The notes under the pieces were generated by a model, which saw only the letters and a list, made by a program, of their open reading frames with translations, was not told the origin of the DNA and ran no database searches. A DNA stretch of 64,000 nucleotides. Source: Deinandra increscens subsp. villosa (taxonomy: Eukaryota > Streptophyta > Magnoliopsida > Asterales > Asteraceae). Position 1 is the first letter of the stretch. Each line of letters starts with the position of its first letter. Shown here in pieces: positions 1 to 11,896 of the stretch. The position numbers and the translations under genes are program-made. Location of the stretch: the NCBI GenBank assembly GCA_039602395.1, contig JBCNJP010000028.1:682001-746000 (forward strand), given 5' to 3'.

Positions 1-2755
1 TGCTTTGTAATCATTTGAAATTGTTGATAGGCATTCCCCTTATTTTTGATGATATTTGAAACCTTATCGTTCTATGTCAATTATACATTTATGTACCCAG
101 ATATGTGTTGTGTCTTTCGGATTCTGAACTGTTTATTCCTTGTATCATCTTTATCATTTTGTGTATGTTGGGTGAATTCTCGTTGGTTGGTTCACGAGTT
201 TACAAATTCTGTGGCTACAGGATTACACATATATATGCAAACAAGTGGGCACATTAGCGGGTTATGAACCTACGAACACATGACCCTTCTGTTTTGTTAA
301 AAGTTTCAAGCTAACCATTTAAAATGCCTTCGTTTTGATATTTCTCGCGTATCTTCTAGGTATGTGTGTCTGGGAGTCTACCCGTTTGGAAATTTACGAA
401 TTCACAAGTCCACATGTTTACGTGATTACATGTGTATGAGTTTATGACTTTACGACCCCTTGAATAGATAACCTTATACACATATCGGTGTCAAATCTAT
501 CCGTTTAAAGCGAAATCTTCATAATCGTTGAGTTATGTTTGCTCCGCGACCCAACTCTTTGATTATCGTACTTCGGCATTGTTCGCTATTAGCACCTCCA
601 CACCTTTTTCTTTCTCTTATCTCTATGTTCCCTTAGAGTTTTATTTTAGTTATCATTATAACTCAGTATGCATTGAGAAAATCATTCATATCTCACCCCA
701 GACATTCAGGTTCTGGCAATCCTCGATGATAAACCAGTCTGTGGGCTCAAGCCCACAATTACTTGCGTATGGAGCGCATGCGTCTAGGACCCAAAATTAT
801 GGAAGTTCATCATAATGAAAGGGGAATCGGAGACATTTGAAGACACATCGGGTCTTCCTCCCTTTCACCAAATCGACTTTCACATTGCCCTTATGCCCGT
901 GCGACTCCAGTTTTAAGTCACCTTATCGTCTCTAACCCCCGGAAACTGTTTGCCGTTGTGCGATCGTTTCCCCTTTGTGGGTTTCATCTCGTCCATTGTG
1001 TTGATCCTCCTTAACCTGTGCCTTTCATGCGTCTTGGTTTTCGCTCGTGTTAAGATCTTTCTTTCTAGTATGCAGTAGTGTCTGGATCCAAATTCATGTT
1101 TCGACCGGCACTTCGCGACCCTTTTCCAAATTCATGATCGCCCTCATTGGCGATGAACGAATTTGCTCATTTCTCATTTTTGATTTCTATAGTGGGGAAA
1201 CTCGTTTGTATTCAGCCAATGGACTCTGGGATTCTTCGGCTAGTTAGGTTCATGAAATTGGCTCTTGATTAACTCAATAATTAGTTTTATGGAATTTGAT
1301 TCTTGCCTCACATTACCAGATTTTCTAGGCATTGATCGATGAATCTAGTTTTAGGCTCGATATCTATCATTTTATCGATTCGGCCCTTGGATTCGGCTCC
1401 TATTTGTTGCATGTCTTCGATGATTGTTTTGGTTGTGGTTCTTTCTTTCTTAGTTCTATCTTTACTTGACCCCTTTTTGATTCGTTAATCTATTGCCTTG
1501 CGTACGTTGTTTAATTCTCAATCTATGACCGCATTTGAAGGGTACTATGGGTGGATGTGATCGGTAATCACTATCGTTCGAGTTATTCTTTATCTCATGT
1601 CATCTATTTTAGCAAGTTCGCGTATTTCAATTTATGTTCGATTTATGTTATAAGATATCTCACATTTCAAGTTATGTTATTCGGTCCATGTTATTGGGTT
1701 CATGTATTTTTAGTTATGTTATTCAATTTATATTGTTGGCTCTTGTATTTCGAGTCATTCTATTTGATTCATGTTATCGGGCTCATGTAATTCGAGTCAT
1801 GCTATTCGATTCATGTTGTCGAACACACGTATTTCAAGTCATGCTATTTGATTCATATTATCGGGCTCAAGTATTCCGACACACAGTTTCGGTTCATATC
1901 ACCGGATACATGAGTTGCGAGTCATGCTGTTCGGATCATGTTATCAATACATGTATTTGGGAAAATGCTATTCGGTTGATGTTATCCGTACACGTACTTC
2001 GAAATGCGGTTTGGTTCATGATATTAATACATGTATTTCAAGACATTCAGTTCGGCTCATGTTATCGGATTCATGCATTTCGGATCATGTTATCCAATCC
2101 ATGTCACTGGATACATACAACACGAATCATGCGGTTCATTCCATGTTAACCGAGTCATGTTATTAGGAAATGTACCGTTCGATTCATGCTAGTTGTGTCA
2201 CTCGAACATGTACTAACAGATTCATGGCGTCGATGTGTGGTAGTCCGTTCAATTCGTGGTACTCGATTTGATTGTGTATCGATTATTTTACGCCTTTTTG
2301 TATTCATCACTTGGAATTTTCGGTTGTATATCGTTAATTCCAATGTTGATCATTACTCTACTCTTGCTAACCAAGGTACGTGCTACTACCAGCTATTGTG
2401 TGTGATGCTAGCTTAGCATACGATCGATATTGGTCGTGGGTATAGGTCTTGGGTTTTAGCGAGGGCTGGTTTGGATTCTGTCCAGGTATCGTGTCTCGTA
2501 AGGTAAACCGGAAGTGGGTCGCTACCCATCTAGTTCACCGAAACTTGACGCTTTGACAAGATAAGAGGTCTGAAACTCAAATTCTTTTTTATCATTATTA
2601 TCAGTTTTGGTTTATTGTACGTTGATCTATGTGAATCTATGTTGTGCTATGAATTGGGATACTTTGAAGAAATCCATGTTGCACCCGTTACTCAATTGAT
2701 TCTCCTAATCCCCTAGTCTCGCTCCTAAAGTAGGGAAGATTGTGGTCCATTATTT
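1..2755 (+). repeat. Dispersed repeat, copy A (inverted partner of copy B)
   Basis: This stretch is matched in reverse complement by 11896-14669, with the same order of landmarks: the 'tgctttgta' start, an AT-rich leader-like part, a degenerate tandem array, and an end at 'ggtccattatttttt'. No long conserved ORF is shared; the open frames are short and differ between copies. The right edge is set by loss of similarity just after 2750. The left edge is outside the window. Short sequence near the right end ('ctaaagtagggaagattg') resembles the polypurine stretch before the gypsy LTR at 3297, so the repeat may be the non-coding 3' part of a large LTR element. That assignment is inference; the family is not recognised. 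Confidence 0.7.
1640..2165 (+). repeat. Degenerate tandem array, about 40-bp unit
   Basis: About a dozen units built around 'ttcgagtcatgctattcg' and 'attcatgttatcgggctca' follow one another with many substitutions. The array is non-coding. The equivalent array, reverse-complemented, is inside copy B at about 12560-13015, so it is an internal part of the repeat family and not a local satellite. Confidence 0.75.
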
Positions 2756-3296
2756 TTTGATAGTCTTGTGGTTGATTCTGGGTTGGTCATAGTGTGTCTC
2801 TCAGATCAATTGTGCACCTTTTGTTGGTAGCCTTATGTTCTTGTGTCAAGCTCGATTGTCTGTTTTTTGTTGTGTAGAATAGGATGTTCTCCAAAGGCAA
2901 AAAATACTCACTAAAGGTATTAAAGATGTGGTGGGTTAGCTGAGGTACACCCTATATATAAGCATCGATAATTCCTTTAGCTTGCACCGGGAGTCGGATC
3001 GAGAACAGTGTGTGGGTGTGGGTATGTCGTTGATGGTTGGTTATGTCGCAACCATTTTTCCTTGTCACTATTCTTAACCTAACCCTTATAGTCGTGTAAA
3101 GATTTGGGGCCGATATAATTGATTCAGTAATCGAGAATATATTCCTATCCTCGGTGAAATATCTTATGTAGTATCTATGTTGGAGTCAATGTCAAAATAT
3201 GTTGGTTATTGGTAAAACTCTTTTTACTGCTCTTTTTCTTTAAATTAAATAAGTCTCTTTTAATTTAGGGATGAAATTCCCTAAAGTAGGGTAGAT
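2756..3296. other. Non-coding; polypurine-like end before an LTR
   Basis: No gene is visible. The last 30 bases end in 'ctaaagtagggtagat' immediately before a TGTAAC terminus at 3297, the arrangement expected of a degraded polypurine tract before a 3' LTR. I infer that this is the 3' internal end of a plus-strand gypsy element whose body lies to the left. Confidence 0.45.
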
Positions 3297-5689
3297 TGTA
3301 ACAATCGAAATTTTACCCGATTGAGAAATCTGACCTGTTTTGAAATTTTGCGATTTTATCGATTTCTGAGTTGTTGAGAACCAGAATAATTTTTGGGTGT
3401 TCATACCCCAATTAATGGATTTAAATGATCTATAATCATTTTTCGAAACCAAATACTTAATTATAACCATTTAGGATCAAATTCGATTTCTCGAATTGAA
3501 AATAGAGCAATTTTTGCTTTTTACGCGATTTCGGTACGCGACTCGTCGTTTACTGGGAATCTCGTATTTGGTCATCGTATGTCAATTTCAACATAACTAT
3601 GAGTCTAATAATCAATTATCATGTCATGAGTCATCACACACTTAATCGAGTTGCGAAACGTTGTTGATTTGCCCAAAATCGATACGAACGTCAAAGTTGA
3701 CCAAAATCGCGTTATTTGACCTAATTTGTGTAACCTTTTGGTTTGTGTGGCGTATTTATATTCATTTTGAGTGGATTATACTTGGTTAACATGTTAGGGT
3801 CATTAATTGGGCAATCTGGGTGAGAACGGGACTTGAAAACATCAAAAAACGAAGAACCGAGCACGCAGATCAAAGAAAAAGCAAAGTTGTTGTTCGGGTG
3901 AGAGTTAGGCATATCGCCAGGCACAACCATGTGCCCCAGGAAATACGCCTGGTGTGTAAAAATCAGCAAAACCTAAAAAACGGGTATTTAAGCTCCTAAA
4001 CTCTTTGTAACACCCATTCTTCTCATTGTAACACCACCCAAAACCCTAGAATGACTGTAATCATCCAAGATCAAGGCCCTTGAAGATTTGGAGTTCCTAA
4101 TTTGTGAAATCACACCTAGAAAAGTGTCGGTTTACCCATATTTTGTGTGATTTCTCTATTTCCTCCTCATCCTTCTTGTTTCTTTGCCATGTTGAGATCA
4201 AGATCAGATTTTTATTAAGGTTTTAGTCTTAATCGAAGCCATGCTTGATAGATCTAGTGATCCCATTCAAAAAGATTGTATTTTAATGAACTTTTATTAT
4301 TTTTATGAGGAACCTTGGTTGGATCTTGATAGATCTTAATAGATCTTGGTTAGGATTGATAAAGAGTACATTTTTATGCTTGATTATTCATGAGGATGTT
4401 GTCAGATGATAAATCTATGGATAAATTGATCAAGATTCCAACTTTATGTTAGATTAGGATTGGATCTATGGTATGTTTCATGATTTAGGTTCGGTTTATG
4501 TGTTTAATTATCAAAGACATGATTTTTATGCAATGATAAGATTGGGATCTACATTTTACATGCTATCTAGGGTTAGATATATGAAAATAATCATCAAGAT
4601 TTGACTTTTATGCTTCTAAATGGTTAGATCTATATCATGTACGCTATCTAGGGCTAGATCCATGTGTTTTGATCATCAAGATTGATTGTTATGCTTTAAA
4701 ANNNNNNNNNNNNNNNNNNNNNNNNNNNNNNNNNNNNNNNNNNNNNNNNNNNNNNNNNNNNNNNNNNNNNNNNNNNNNNNNNNNNNNNNNNNNNNNNNNN
4801 NNNNNNNNNNNNNNNNNNNNNNNNNNNNNNNNNNNNNNNNNNNNNNNNNNNNNNNNNNNNNNNNNNNNNNNNNNNNNNNNNNNNNNNNNNNNNNNNNNNN
4901 NNNNNNNNNNNNNNNNNNNNNNNNNNNNNNNNNNNNNNNNNNNNNNNNNNNNNNNNNNNNNNNNNNNNNNNNNNNNNNNNNNNNNNNNNNNNNNNNNNNN
5001 NNNNNNNNNNNNNNNNNNNNNNNNNNNNNNNNNNNNNNNNNNNNNNNNNNNNNNNNNNNNNNNNNNNNNNNNNNNNNNNNNNNNNNNNNNNNNNNNNNNN
5101 NNNNNNNNNNNNNNNNNNNNNNNNNNNNNNNNNNNNNNNNNNNNNNNNNNNNNNNNNNNNNNNNNNNNNNNNNNNNNNNNNNNNNNNNNNNNNNNNNNNN
5201 NCTTTTGCAAAGTTGAAATTCTTGACAGCTTTGACCAGAATTTTTGGTCAACTTGTAGCAGCCATAACTCACTCAATTTTGCTCGAAACTGATTGATTAT
5301 TTTTCCCTAGTAAAGTAGGATGTCTTATCTTTACAACGGCTACTCGCACACTTTCTAAGACCTCCGTTTGGTCACTCAAAACACTGCTGCAATTTGGGTA
5401 CTCAAAGCTGTCCAATTTAGTAAAAAGTGGACTTTTCAAATTGGTTGGGCATGTAAACCTTGTTTTAATGGTATGTTTGCTACTTGGAATTGATGGTTAT
5501 ATGTTAAATGTAGGATCTTGAGAATTTGATGTTTAAATTCCAAATTTTGAATTAGTTATGCAAGTTTTCATTTCCTTTAACTAGTTTGCTAAATGTCAAA
5601 AAGTGCCAACTTCCGATGTGCATAACTTCTTCGTTTCTCAAGGTTTTTACTTGATTCTTTTTGCAAAAAATCCTAATTTTTATGTAGTA
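3297..5689 (+). mobile_element. Probable gypsy LTR, plus orientation, contains a gap
   Basis: It starts TGTAACAATC, like the LTR at 52921, right after a polypurine-like tract. It is non-coding with a TATA-like 'gtatttaag' near 3985, followed by what looks like a transcribed leader. Similarity to the interrupted integrase frame resumes at about 5690, so the right edge is placed there. No matching target duplication could be confirmed, and 500 N hide part of it. It could be a 3' LTR or a rearranged solo LTR. Confidence 0.5.
4702..5201. other. Assembly gap (500 N)
   Basis: Exactly 500 ambiguous bases, the same length as the gap at 51202-51701, so this is most likely a fixed-size scaffold placeholder. 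Open frames spanning it are meaningless. Confidence 0.98.
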
Positions 5690-6655
5690 TCGCAAGATAA
5701 GATCGGGTCCAATAAGTTGACTGTCACCCACTTCTGCCCAACAAATTGGGGACCTACACTTACGACCATATAATGCCTCAAACGGCGCGGCTCCAATACT
5801 AGTGTGATAACTATTGTTGTAAGAAAACTCCACCAACGGTAGGTGAGATTCCCAATTCCCACCAAAGTCCATCACACAAGCTCTGAGCATATCCTCCAAT
5901 GTCTGGATAGTCCTCTCACTCTGACCATCAGTCTAAGGATGATAAGCTGTACTCATATCTAGCTTTGTTCCCAATGCCTTCTACAAAGACTTCCAAAAAT
6001 GCGAAGTAAATCTTGCATCTCGGTCTGATATAATCTATAAAGGAACTCCATGACGCGAGACCACATACTTCATATATAATCTGGCCAATTGTTCAGATCC
6101 ATCTGACTCTTGAATAGGCATGAAATGTGCAAATTTTGTCAATCTGTCAACGGTTACCCATATTGTATCATGCCTATTGGGGGTCTTAGGCAATTTCATC
6201 ACGGAATCCATAGTAATATGCTCCCATTTCCATTCTGGAAGAATAGGTTGTTGAAGCAAACCTGACGGCTTCTGATACTCGATTTTGACTTTCGAACAAG
6301 TCAAAAACTTACTCACGTACGTGGCTATATCGGCTTTCATCTTCGGCCACCAAGATACTGCTTTGAAGTCGTTGTACATCTTATCCGAACCTAGATGTAT
6401 GGAATACCTTGACTTGTGAGCCTCGTCCATGATAAGCTGTCTAAAATCCCCATACTTAGGAACCCATAATCTACCACCAAAATATCGGTTTCCATCTGAT
6501 CGGATTTCGAACTGATTATCCAAACGACATATAGATTCCGACTCCAAATTCTCTTCCTTCAGTGCTTCGAGTTGTGCGTTCCAAATCTGATCCGGCAACT
6601 CTGAATGAATTGTTAACTGCAAAGCGCGAACTCTTTTTGGCTTCGATTCTTATCG
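5690..6655 (-). pseudogene. Ty3/gypsy integrase, truncated and with stops
   Basis: Minus-strand remnant of the integrase of a Tekay-like gypsy polyprotein. The zinc-binding region is recognisable ('HKSRYSIH' then 'KFLTCSKVK'), but the first Cys of the usual CLTC is Phe. The core shows 'ITMDSVMKLP' (first Asp), 'IISDRDARFTS' (second Asp) and 'GQSERTIQTLEDML' (Glu). Three in-frame TAG codons interrupt the core between about 5930 and 6040. The frame derails after 'GPDLI' near 5690, where foreign LTR-like sequence begins, so the C-terminal half and chromodomain are lost. It cannot encode an active integrase. Family call is firm; the break point is approximate. Confidence 0.88.
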
Positions 6656-8160
6656 GCTTAGGGCGTCAGCTACTACGTTAGCTTTCCCCGGATGATACTT
6701 GATAGCACATTCATATTCGTTGAACAATTCTAACTATCGTCGCTGCCTCATATTCAACTCCTTTTGGGCAAAGATGTGCTGAAGACTCTTGTGATCGGTG
6801 TAAATTGTGCACTCGGTACCGTACAAGTAATGTCTCCAAATCTTCAACGCAAAAGCCACAACTCCTAACTCCAAATCATGAGTCATATAATTCTTCTCAT
6901 TATCCCTGAGCTGTCTCGAGATTTAAGCGATAACTTTATCACGCTGCATGAGCACACATCTCATCCCTCGAATCGATGTGTCACAGTACACCACGGAATC
7001 GTTAGCCCTTCTGGAAATGAAAGAATAGGTGCACTACAAAGCTTCTGCTTCAAAAGCTGAAAAGCTTCTTCCTGCTTCACTCCCCAATCATACACCACTC
7101 CCTTGTGAGTCAGTGCAGTCAAAGGTTGAACAATAGGAGAAAAATTCTCAATAAATCGCCTATAATAGCCTGCTAAACCGAGAAATTGGCGTACTTCGGT
7201 TAGCGTCTTTGGCACAGGCCAATTCTTAATTGCCTCAATCTTTGACGAATCAACTTGAATTCCTGATTCATTGACAATATGACCCAGAAATTCCACTTCT
7301 CGAATCTAGAAGTCGCACTTTGAGAATTTAGCATATAGCTGCTCCTTTCTCAATAAGTCAAGTATGATACGAAGGTGCTTAGCGTGATCTTCCTTTGGCA
7401 TAGAATAGATAAGAATGTCGTCAATAAACACTATGACGAACTGGTCCAGATACGGTTTGCAGACATGATTCATCAAATCCATGAATACTGCGGGTGCATT
7501 GGTTAACCCAAATGGCATAACCAAAAACTCATAACGCCCATATCTAGTTCTGAACATTGTTTTCTCAATATCCTCCTCTCAGACTCGTAATTGATGATAG
7601 CCAGATCTCAAGTCTATCTTCGAAATAATAACTCGAACCTTGAAGCTGATCAAACAAGTCATCAATTCGCGGAAGAGGATACCGATTCTTCACGGTAACC
7701 TTATTCAATTCCCGGTAGTCGATGCACATCCGAAACGTACCATCTTTCTTCTTGATGAACAGAATAGGTGCTCCCCACGGTGATGAACTAGGTCTTATTA
7801 AACCTTTCTACAACAACTCCTGAAATTGAGTATACAACTCCCGAAGTTCATTCGGGGCTAATCGATAAGGCGCTTTAGCAATAGGCGACGCTCCTGGTGC
7901 CAAATCGATTTTAAACTCTACCTGCCTATGTGGAGATAATCCTGTTATATCCTCTGGAAATACATTTGGAAAATCTCTAATCATTAGAATATCCTCCAAA
8001 CACGGTTCTTCTGTGGGCTTCTCAATCACGTGAGCTAAGATAGCTTCATGTCCCTTTCGTAGACATTTCTGAGCTTTAAGATACGAAATAATTCCAACTA
8101 CAGTTCCGCTCTTCTCACCTTGAACTGTCAGAATTTCTCCACTCAAATAAGGAATTCTTA
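6656..8160 (-). pseudogene. Ty3/gypsy reverse transcriptase and RNase H, frameshifted
   Basis: Continues upstream of the integrase on the minus strand. The pre-RT segment (7808-8146) ends 'PYRLAPNELRELYTQFQEL'. The RT core at 7306-7557 has 'YEFLVMPFGLTNAPAVF' and the catalytic 'FIDDILIYS'. The connection region (6961-7296) has 'QFLGLAGYYRRFIENFS'. The RNase H region is shifted out of frame near 6990 and reads through several stops to 'YHPGKANVVADALS'-like sequence near 6680. Several frame changes and stops show decay, although the catalytic FIDD survives. Confidence 0.88.
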
Positions 8161-8170
8161 TTATCTTTTC

Positions 8171-9547
8171 CTAGCACACTATTTCAGCTCGATGCTTGGA
8201 TAGCCAATCCATTCCAACAATCACGTCAAAACTAACCAATGTCGTTGGCAACAAACCTAGACCCATTCGATGACCAGACAATTCCAAGACACAATCTCGA
8301 ACAATACTATTGATCTCAATCAATTTACCATTCGCAAGCTCAATCGAATACCTAGCCTCTAAAGGACTTTCTACGGCATTTATCATCTTTCTAAAGTTAC
8401 TCGAAATAAAGCTTCTATCAGCACCAGTATCAAATAATACAGAAGCAAAATAGCTATTTATAGAAAACTTACCATTAACCACATTGGCATCATTTCGAGC
8501 TTCTCCGACTCCAATCACAAAAGCTCTTCCCGCAGCTCTTCCCGCAGCTCCTCCATTGCCATTTCCTCCGGCTCCATTGTTATTGCCTCCACGGTTCCCT
8601 CCTTTTCCAGCATTTCCAGTTACTTTCAACTTTGGACAATCTCTTATGAAATGACCCACAATTCCACATTCGAAACAACCAGTTTGATTACCCTGGCGGT
8701 TCTGGTTACCTTGATTCTGAGCTCCTTGATTGTTAACTCTGACACGACAATCAACAGCCTTATGCCCTAGCTTCCCACATTTGTTACATTTGATCGCACA
8801 ATTCCTAGTGTGATGTCGATCGCACAATTCTGATTCACTTGACCACCTTTAGTGTGACCATCACCCTTGCAATGTTGATTCTGATTCGAATTCGAACCTC
8901 CACTACTTCCTGGTCCATCCCATTTCCTCTTGTTGGCTCCCGAACTAGATAATGCCTTTCGCGGTGGCAAGATCCCTTGCTAAACCGCTTGATCAGTCAG
9001 TTGGTGAGCTAAGTGGATTGTCTCTCGAATCGCCAAAGGAATACTAGACGTCACCAAACTCTGAATCTGAGGTACCAACCCATCAATATACCTCTCAATT
9101 CTTCGATATGGCGGATCAACCAGTGTTGGGCACAACATTTCCAACTCATTTTGCCTTGTAGTATAGGATTCATTTAGAGATCCTTCCATCTCCAGACAAC
9201 CAAACTCAACTTCGAGTTTTCTGATTTCCACTCGAGGACAGTATTCTTCAACCAACATCGTTGAAAATTCAGCCCATAGAATGGCATTAGCCTCAACCAA
9301 TCCCAACAATTGGACTTGAGAATTCCACTAAGTCAATGCCACTCCTTCCAGTAAACCAGGAGCATACTTCACATGGTGTGATGCTTACAATCCATAAACA
9401 TCTTATACATACAACCTTGCTGATTTTGCGGATTTTCCTGCGCATATGCTGCTAACGCTGCTGCGACACTCTGCCCAATGATAGTGTTAAGCTCTTCCGC
9501 CGTCATGTTGACACCACCTCCTCGACCATGACCTCTACCTGCCATTT
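8171..9547 (-). pseudogene. Ty3/gypsy gag, zinc knuckles and protease
   Basis: A plausible gag start is the ATG at 9547-9545, encoding 'MAGRGHGRGGGVNMTAEEL'. The capsid-like part (8980-9309) has 'EYCPRVEIRKLEVEF'. Two CCHC knuckles follow, 'CNKCGKLGHKAVDC' and 'CFECGIVGHFIRDC', then an Asn/Gly-rich linker and the aspartic protease motif 'LFDTGADRSFIS'. The order gag-NC-PR-RT-RNaseH-IN is the Ty3/gypsy order. Stops and shifts near 8830, 8975 and 9320 break the frame. It is closely related in sequence style to the younger copy at 35769-39704, so both belong to the same chromovirus clade. Confidence 0.88.
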
Positions 9548-9818
9548 TCTTTATTCATAATATACAAAAATGATTAACATCCCGGTGTTTATCATCTAAG
9601 CATAAAATAAATATCAAATGACAAATAGGAAAAACACATAACAAATTTAAACAACAACTTAAATTAAAACGAAATCGTAGCTGATTCACAACTTCATTAA
9701 ATTTCAAAATGAGTCAAATTTTTACATGCTAAACATTGATAAAGACTACAATGTTTCTCCAAAAGACATCCTAAATACTACCAGATACTACTAACACTAG
9801 CAGATAACACCGACACTC

Positions 9819-10460
9819 TCATCCCATAACCACGGAACCTTCACTTTCCGGGTCCTCCTGGGCCACTGGTTCTGGTCCAGGTGCTGGCGGTGCCTCCTGC
9901 GGTGCCAATGCCGCCTCTAGAGCCATAAATCGAGTAGCCATGAGCTCATACCCTATCAGCAGGTGCTGGATGGTATCCTCTTGAGAGCGTACAACAGCCC
10001 TCAATCCACAAATCTCGTCACGCTGGGCGATGTAGCTATACTCTAATCGATCTACATCCCCACGTCCTGACAGTACCCGACGATAGTACTGTCCAACCAA
10101 CGCTGCAAGGAACGAAGTCCGCCCTTCAAGTCATCCACATCCTCCAACACATGGAACATACACTCCTGGTGTCATGCAGAATCCGCCACTAAGGCAGAAA
10201 AAGTATGTTCGGGTGGAAAGGTAAGTCTTGGCATAAAACGGTGCACTCCTTCCCTCTAAGACAGCACTCCCTGCAGCTCGGGGTGGCACTCGATATGTCC
10301 GGATGATATCCTCAATGTATGTAGGATATGTCACCCAATCACCGATACGTAGCTCCCTCATTCGGATAACTGTGCGGTCCAACTCTCTTGATGCTGAGCC
10401 CAGTGGTCTCTTTCCCTTGGCTCCCGATGACGCTCCGATGTTTGATTGGTTAGTCGACAT
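9819..10460 (-). pseudogene. Extra ORF upstream of gypsy gag, function unknown
   Basis: A minus-strand reading frame in the gypsy 5' leader, in the same sense as gag and about 270 bp before it. It starts at the ATG at 10460 ('MSTNQSNIGASSGAKGKRP'), runs through 'RELRIGDWVTYPTYIEDI', shifts frame near 10100-10150 and continues as 'MVGQYYRRVLSGRGDVDRL' and a predicted helical stretch, ending in a Pro/Glu-rich acidic tail ('APPAPGPEPVAQEDPESEG'). I do not recognise a family. Extra ORFs upstream of gag are known in some gypsy lineages (for example Ogre/Tat), but I know of no standard one in Tekay elements. It could also be an inserted fragment. Confidence 0.5.
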
Positions 10461-10760
10461 GCCTGCAATATACATCCCATGTATATTACAGTAAGTAGCT
10501 ACCCTATGAATAATGACATGGCTTATTCAAATAAGTACTACTCAAAGGTAGATGTGACAAAGCGATAGAGAGATATAGAGATAGCAACTATAGCAAGAAA
10601 TTATTACGTATAGTCATATGTATATTTGTATATATATATATACTTATATATCAGCAATATGTACAACAAGAGAACTACGTATATGTGTGTCTATGTGTGT
10701 GTCTAACTAACTCTAGTCATAGTTTGATCTAATGCAATCCTAAGTTCGCTATGACCGACC
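10461..10760. other. Gypsy 5' leader, non-coding
   Basis: AT-rich leader between the primer-binding site and the extra ORF, with short AT runs ('tatatatatata' near 10630). I see no gene. Confidence 0.5.
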
Positions 10761-10772
10761 GATCTGATAACA
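10761..10772 (-). promoter_or_regulatory. Primer-binding site of the gypsy element
   Basis: Read on the minus strand this is TGTTATCAGATC, two mismatches from TGGTATCAGAGC, the complement of the plant initiator tRNA-Met 3' end. It sits 3 bp inside an LTR terminus ending TGTGACA, the normal spacing for this clade. Confidence 0.75.
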
Positions 10773-10775
10773 CTC

Positions 10776-10872
10776 TGTCACACCCCACGAATAGCACGTC
10801 GCCTTCGGGGCTTCGCGGACCTGGGGCGCGACTGGTGGCGCGACCGCTACTTCCGCGACCACCACCAGGATC
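10776..10872 (-). mobile_element. 5' LTR fragment of the gypsy element
   Basis: On the plus strand it begins TGTCACACCCC, the same terminus as the young gypsy LTRs at 33068 and 40798. Only about 95 bp remain before copia-type sequence takes over near 10873, so the LTR was interrupted or truncated there. The exact junction is uncertain. Confidence 0.65.
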
Positions 10873-11399
10873 TGAGTTGAAGATCAAGCGGAAGTCTCAA
10901 CTTCAAGCGGAACCGGTAGTTCAAGCGGAAGAAGCATTTTTGTCGGATAACGAATATTCCGGGTGAACTTGTTTATCCACCAGATAAAGAGTTCAACCGG
11001 TCTTTTCAGTAGTCGAATCCTGCAAAAGCTTTTCGGTTGCTTCTAAATCTATCAAATCTGCTCTCCTAAAATAGGTTGTTGCTGTCAACACTCAAGATAT
11101 TCTGATTGTCGAAGTTTATTCTTTTGGTGGTTTGTATTTGACTTTGTAGTTAATGGATTAGATTAAATCCTTCGATATCAATGGCTGTCATTAATCTCAT
11201 CTGCACTATATATAGCATTAGTTAGCTCTAGGTTACATACGGTTCTTAATCACCTTGTAATAGTGTAACTTTGAGTTAATGCAAATAGTGCCAAGTATTT
11301 CTTACTTCGTTGTTGCTATACTTATGCAAATCAAACACTACCTAATACAAGAGAACTAAAATCAGCTCAAGTAAAGTAAAGTATAACTTTGATCCTACA
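10873..11399 (+). mobile_element. Copia (Sirevirus-like) 5' LTR
   Basis: It ends in 'gatcctaca' directly before a tRNA-Met primer-binding site, which fixes the right border. The left half carries three copies of a TTCAAGCGGAA-type motif (10880-10932) plus related 'gttcaaccgg'. A TATA box, 'actatatatagc', lies at 11206-11217, followed by a transcribed-leader-like part. The left border is approximate. Repeated palindromic cis-motifs in LTRs are a described feature of Sireviruses, in line with the gag type downstream. Confidence 0.65.
11206..11217 (+). promoter_or_regulatory. TATA box of the copia LTR
   Basis: 'ACTATATATAGC' stands about 190 bp before the LTR end, a plausible core promoter for the genomic RNA of this element. 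Confidence 0.5.
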
Positions 11400-11401
11400 A
11401 G

Positions 11402-11413
11402 TGGCATCAGAGC
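11402..11413 (+). promoter_or_regulatory. Primer-binding site of the copia element
   Basis: TGGCATCAGAGC differs by one base from TGGTATCAGAGC, the complement of the initiator tRNA-Met 3' end, and lies 2 bp after the LTR terminus. Confidence 0.85.
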
Positions 11414-11512
11414 TTTGGCTCTCACTTTGAAGACTTCTAGTGCTTCAAAGTTGATACTTTACTTACTTACTTTACAAGCTTTGTTGTTTTTGTCTTTCAA
11501 AAGCTTTTCAAA

Positions 11513-11896
11513 ATGAATGAACTCGGTTTGGGATGTTCAAACGGTAATGCTAACAAACCGCTAATGTTCACTCCTGATGACTTTGGTACCTGGAAACTCA
11601 GGATGGAAGGTTTTGTTAGGATCTTAGATCGGCGTATATGGAACTCTTTAACTGAAGGTCCTTATTCACCCATAGTTCAATCTGCTGATGACGCTGAAGT
11701 CAGAATACCAAAACCTTTAGATAAATATGTTGATTCTGACTATGTTGCTCTCGAATTTGACTATAAGGCATGTTGGACTCTACATGCTGCACTTCCCAAC
11801 TCCATTTTAAGTGGGTTTAAGGGTTACAAAACTGCACATAGCCTGTGGAATGCCTTAAGTGAAATGTATGAAAGAACCAATGAAGTTAGCATAAAA
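11513..11896 (+). pseudogene. Copia gag, N-terminal fragment
   Basis: The frame starts 'MNELGLGCSNGNANKPLMF' about 100 bp after the primer-binding site. It shows the plant copia gag pattern: a target-binding-like N-terminus with 'WKLRMEGFVRILDRRIW', an acidic linker, 'LDKYVDSDYVALEFDYKA', then helices with 'ALPNSILSGFKGYKTAHSLW' and 'ALSEMYERTNEV'. After about residue 128 the frame runs into repeat copy B, so the rest of gag and all of pol are absent here. Gag forms the virus-like particle; this truncated piece is not functional. Confidence 0.85.

Noticed and set aside
4669..5292. Long open frames across 4669-5292 and 51198-51922
   Set aside because: They consist almost entirely of N from the two 500-base gaps.
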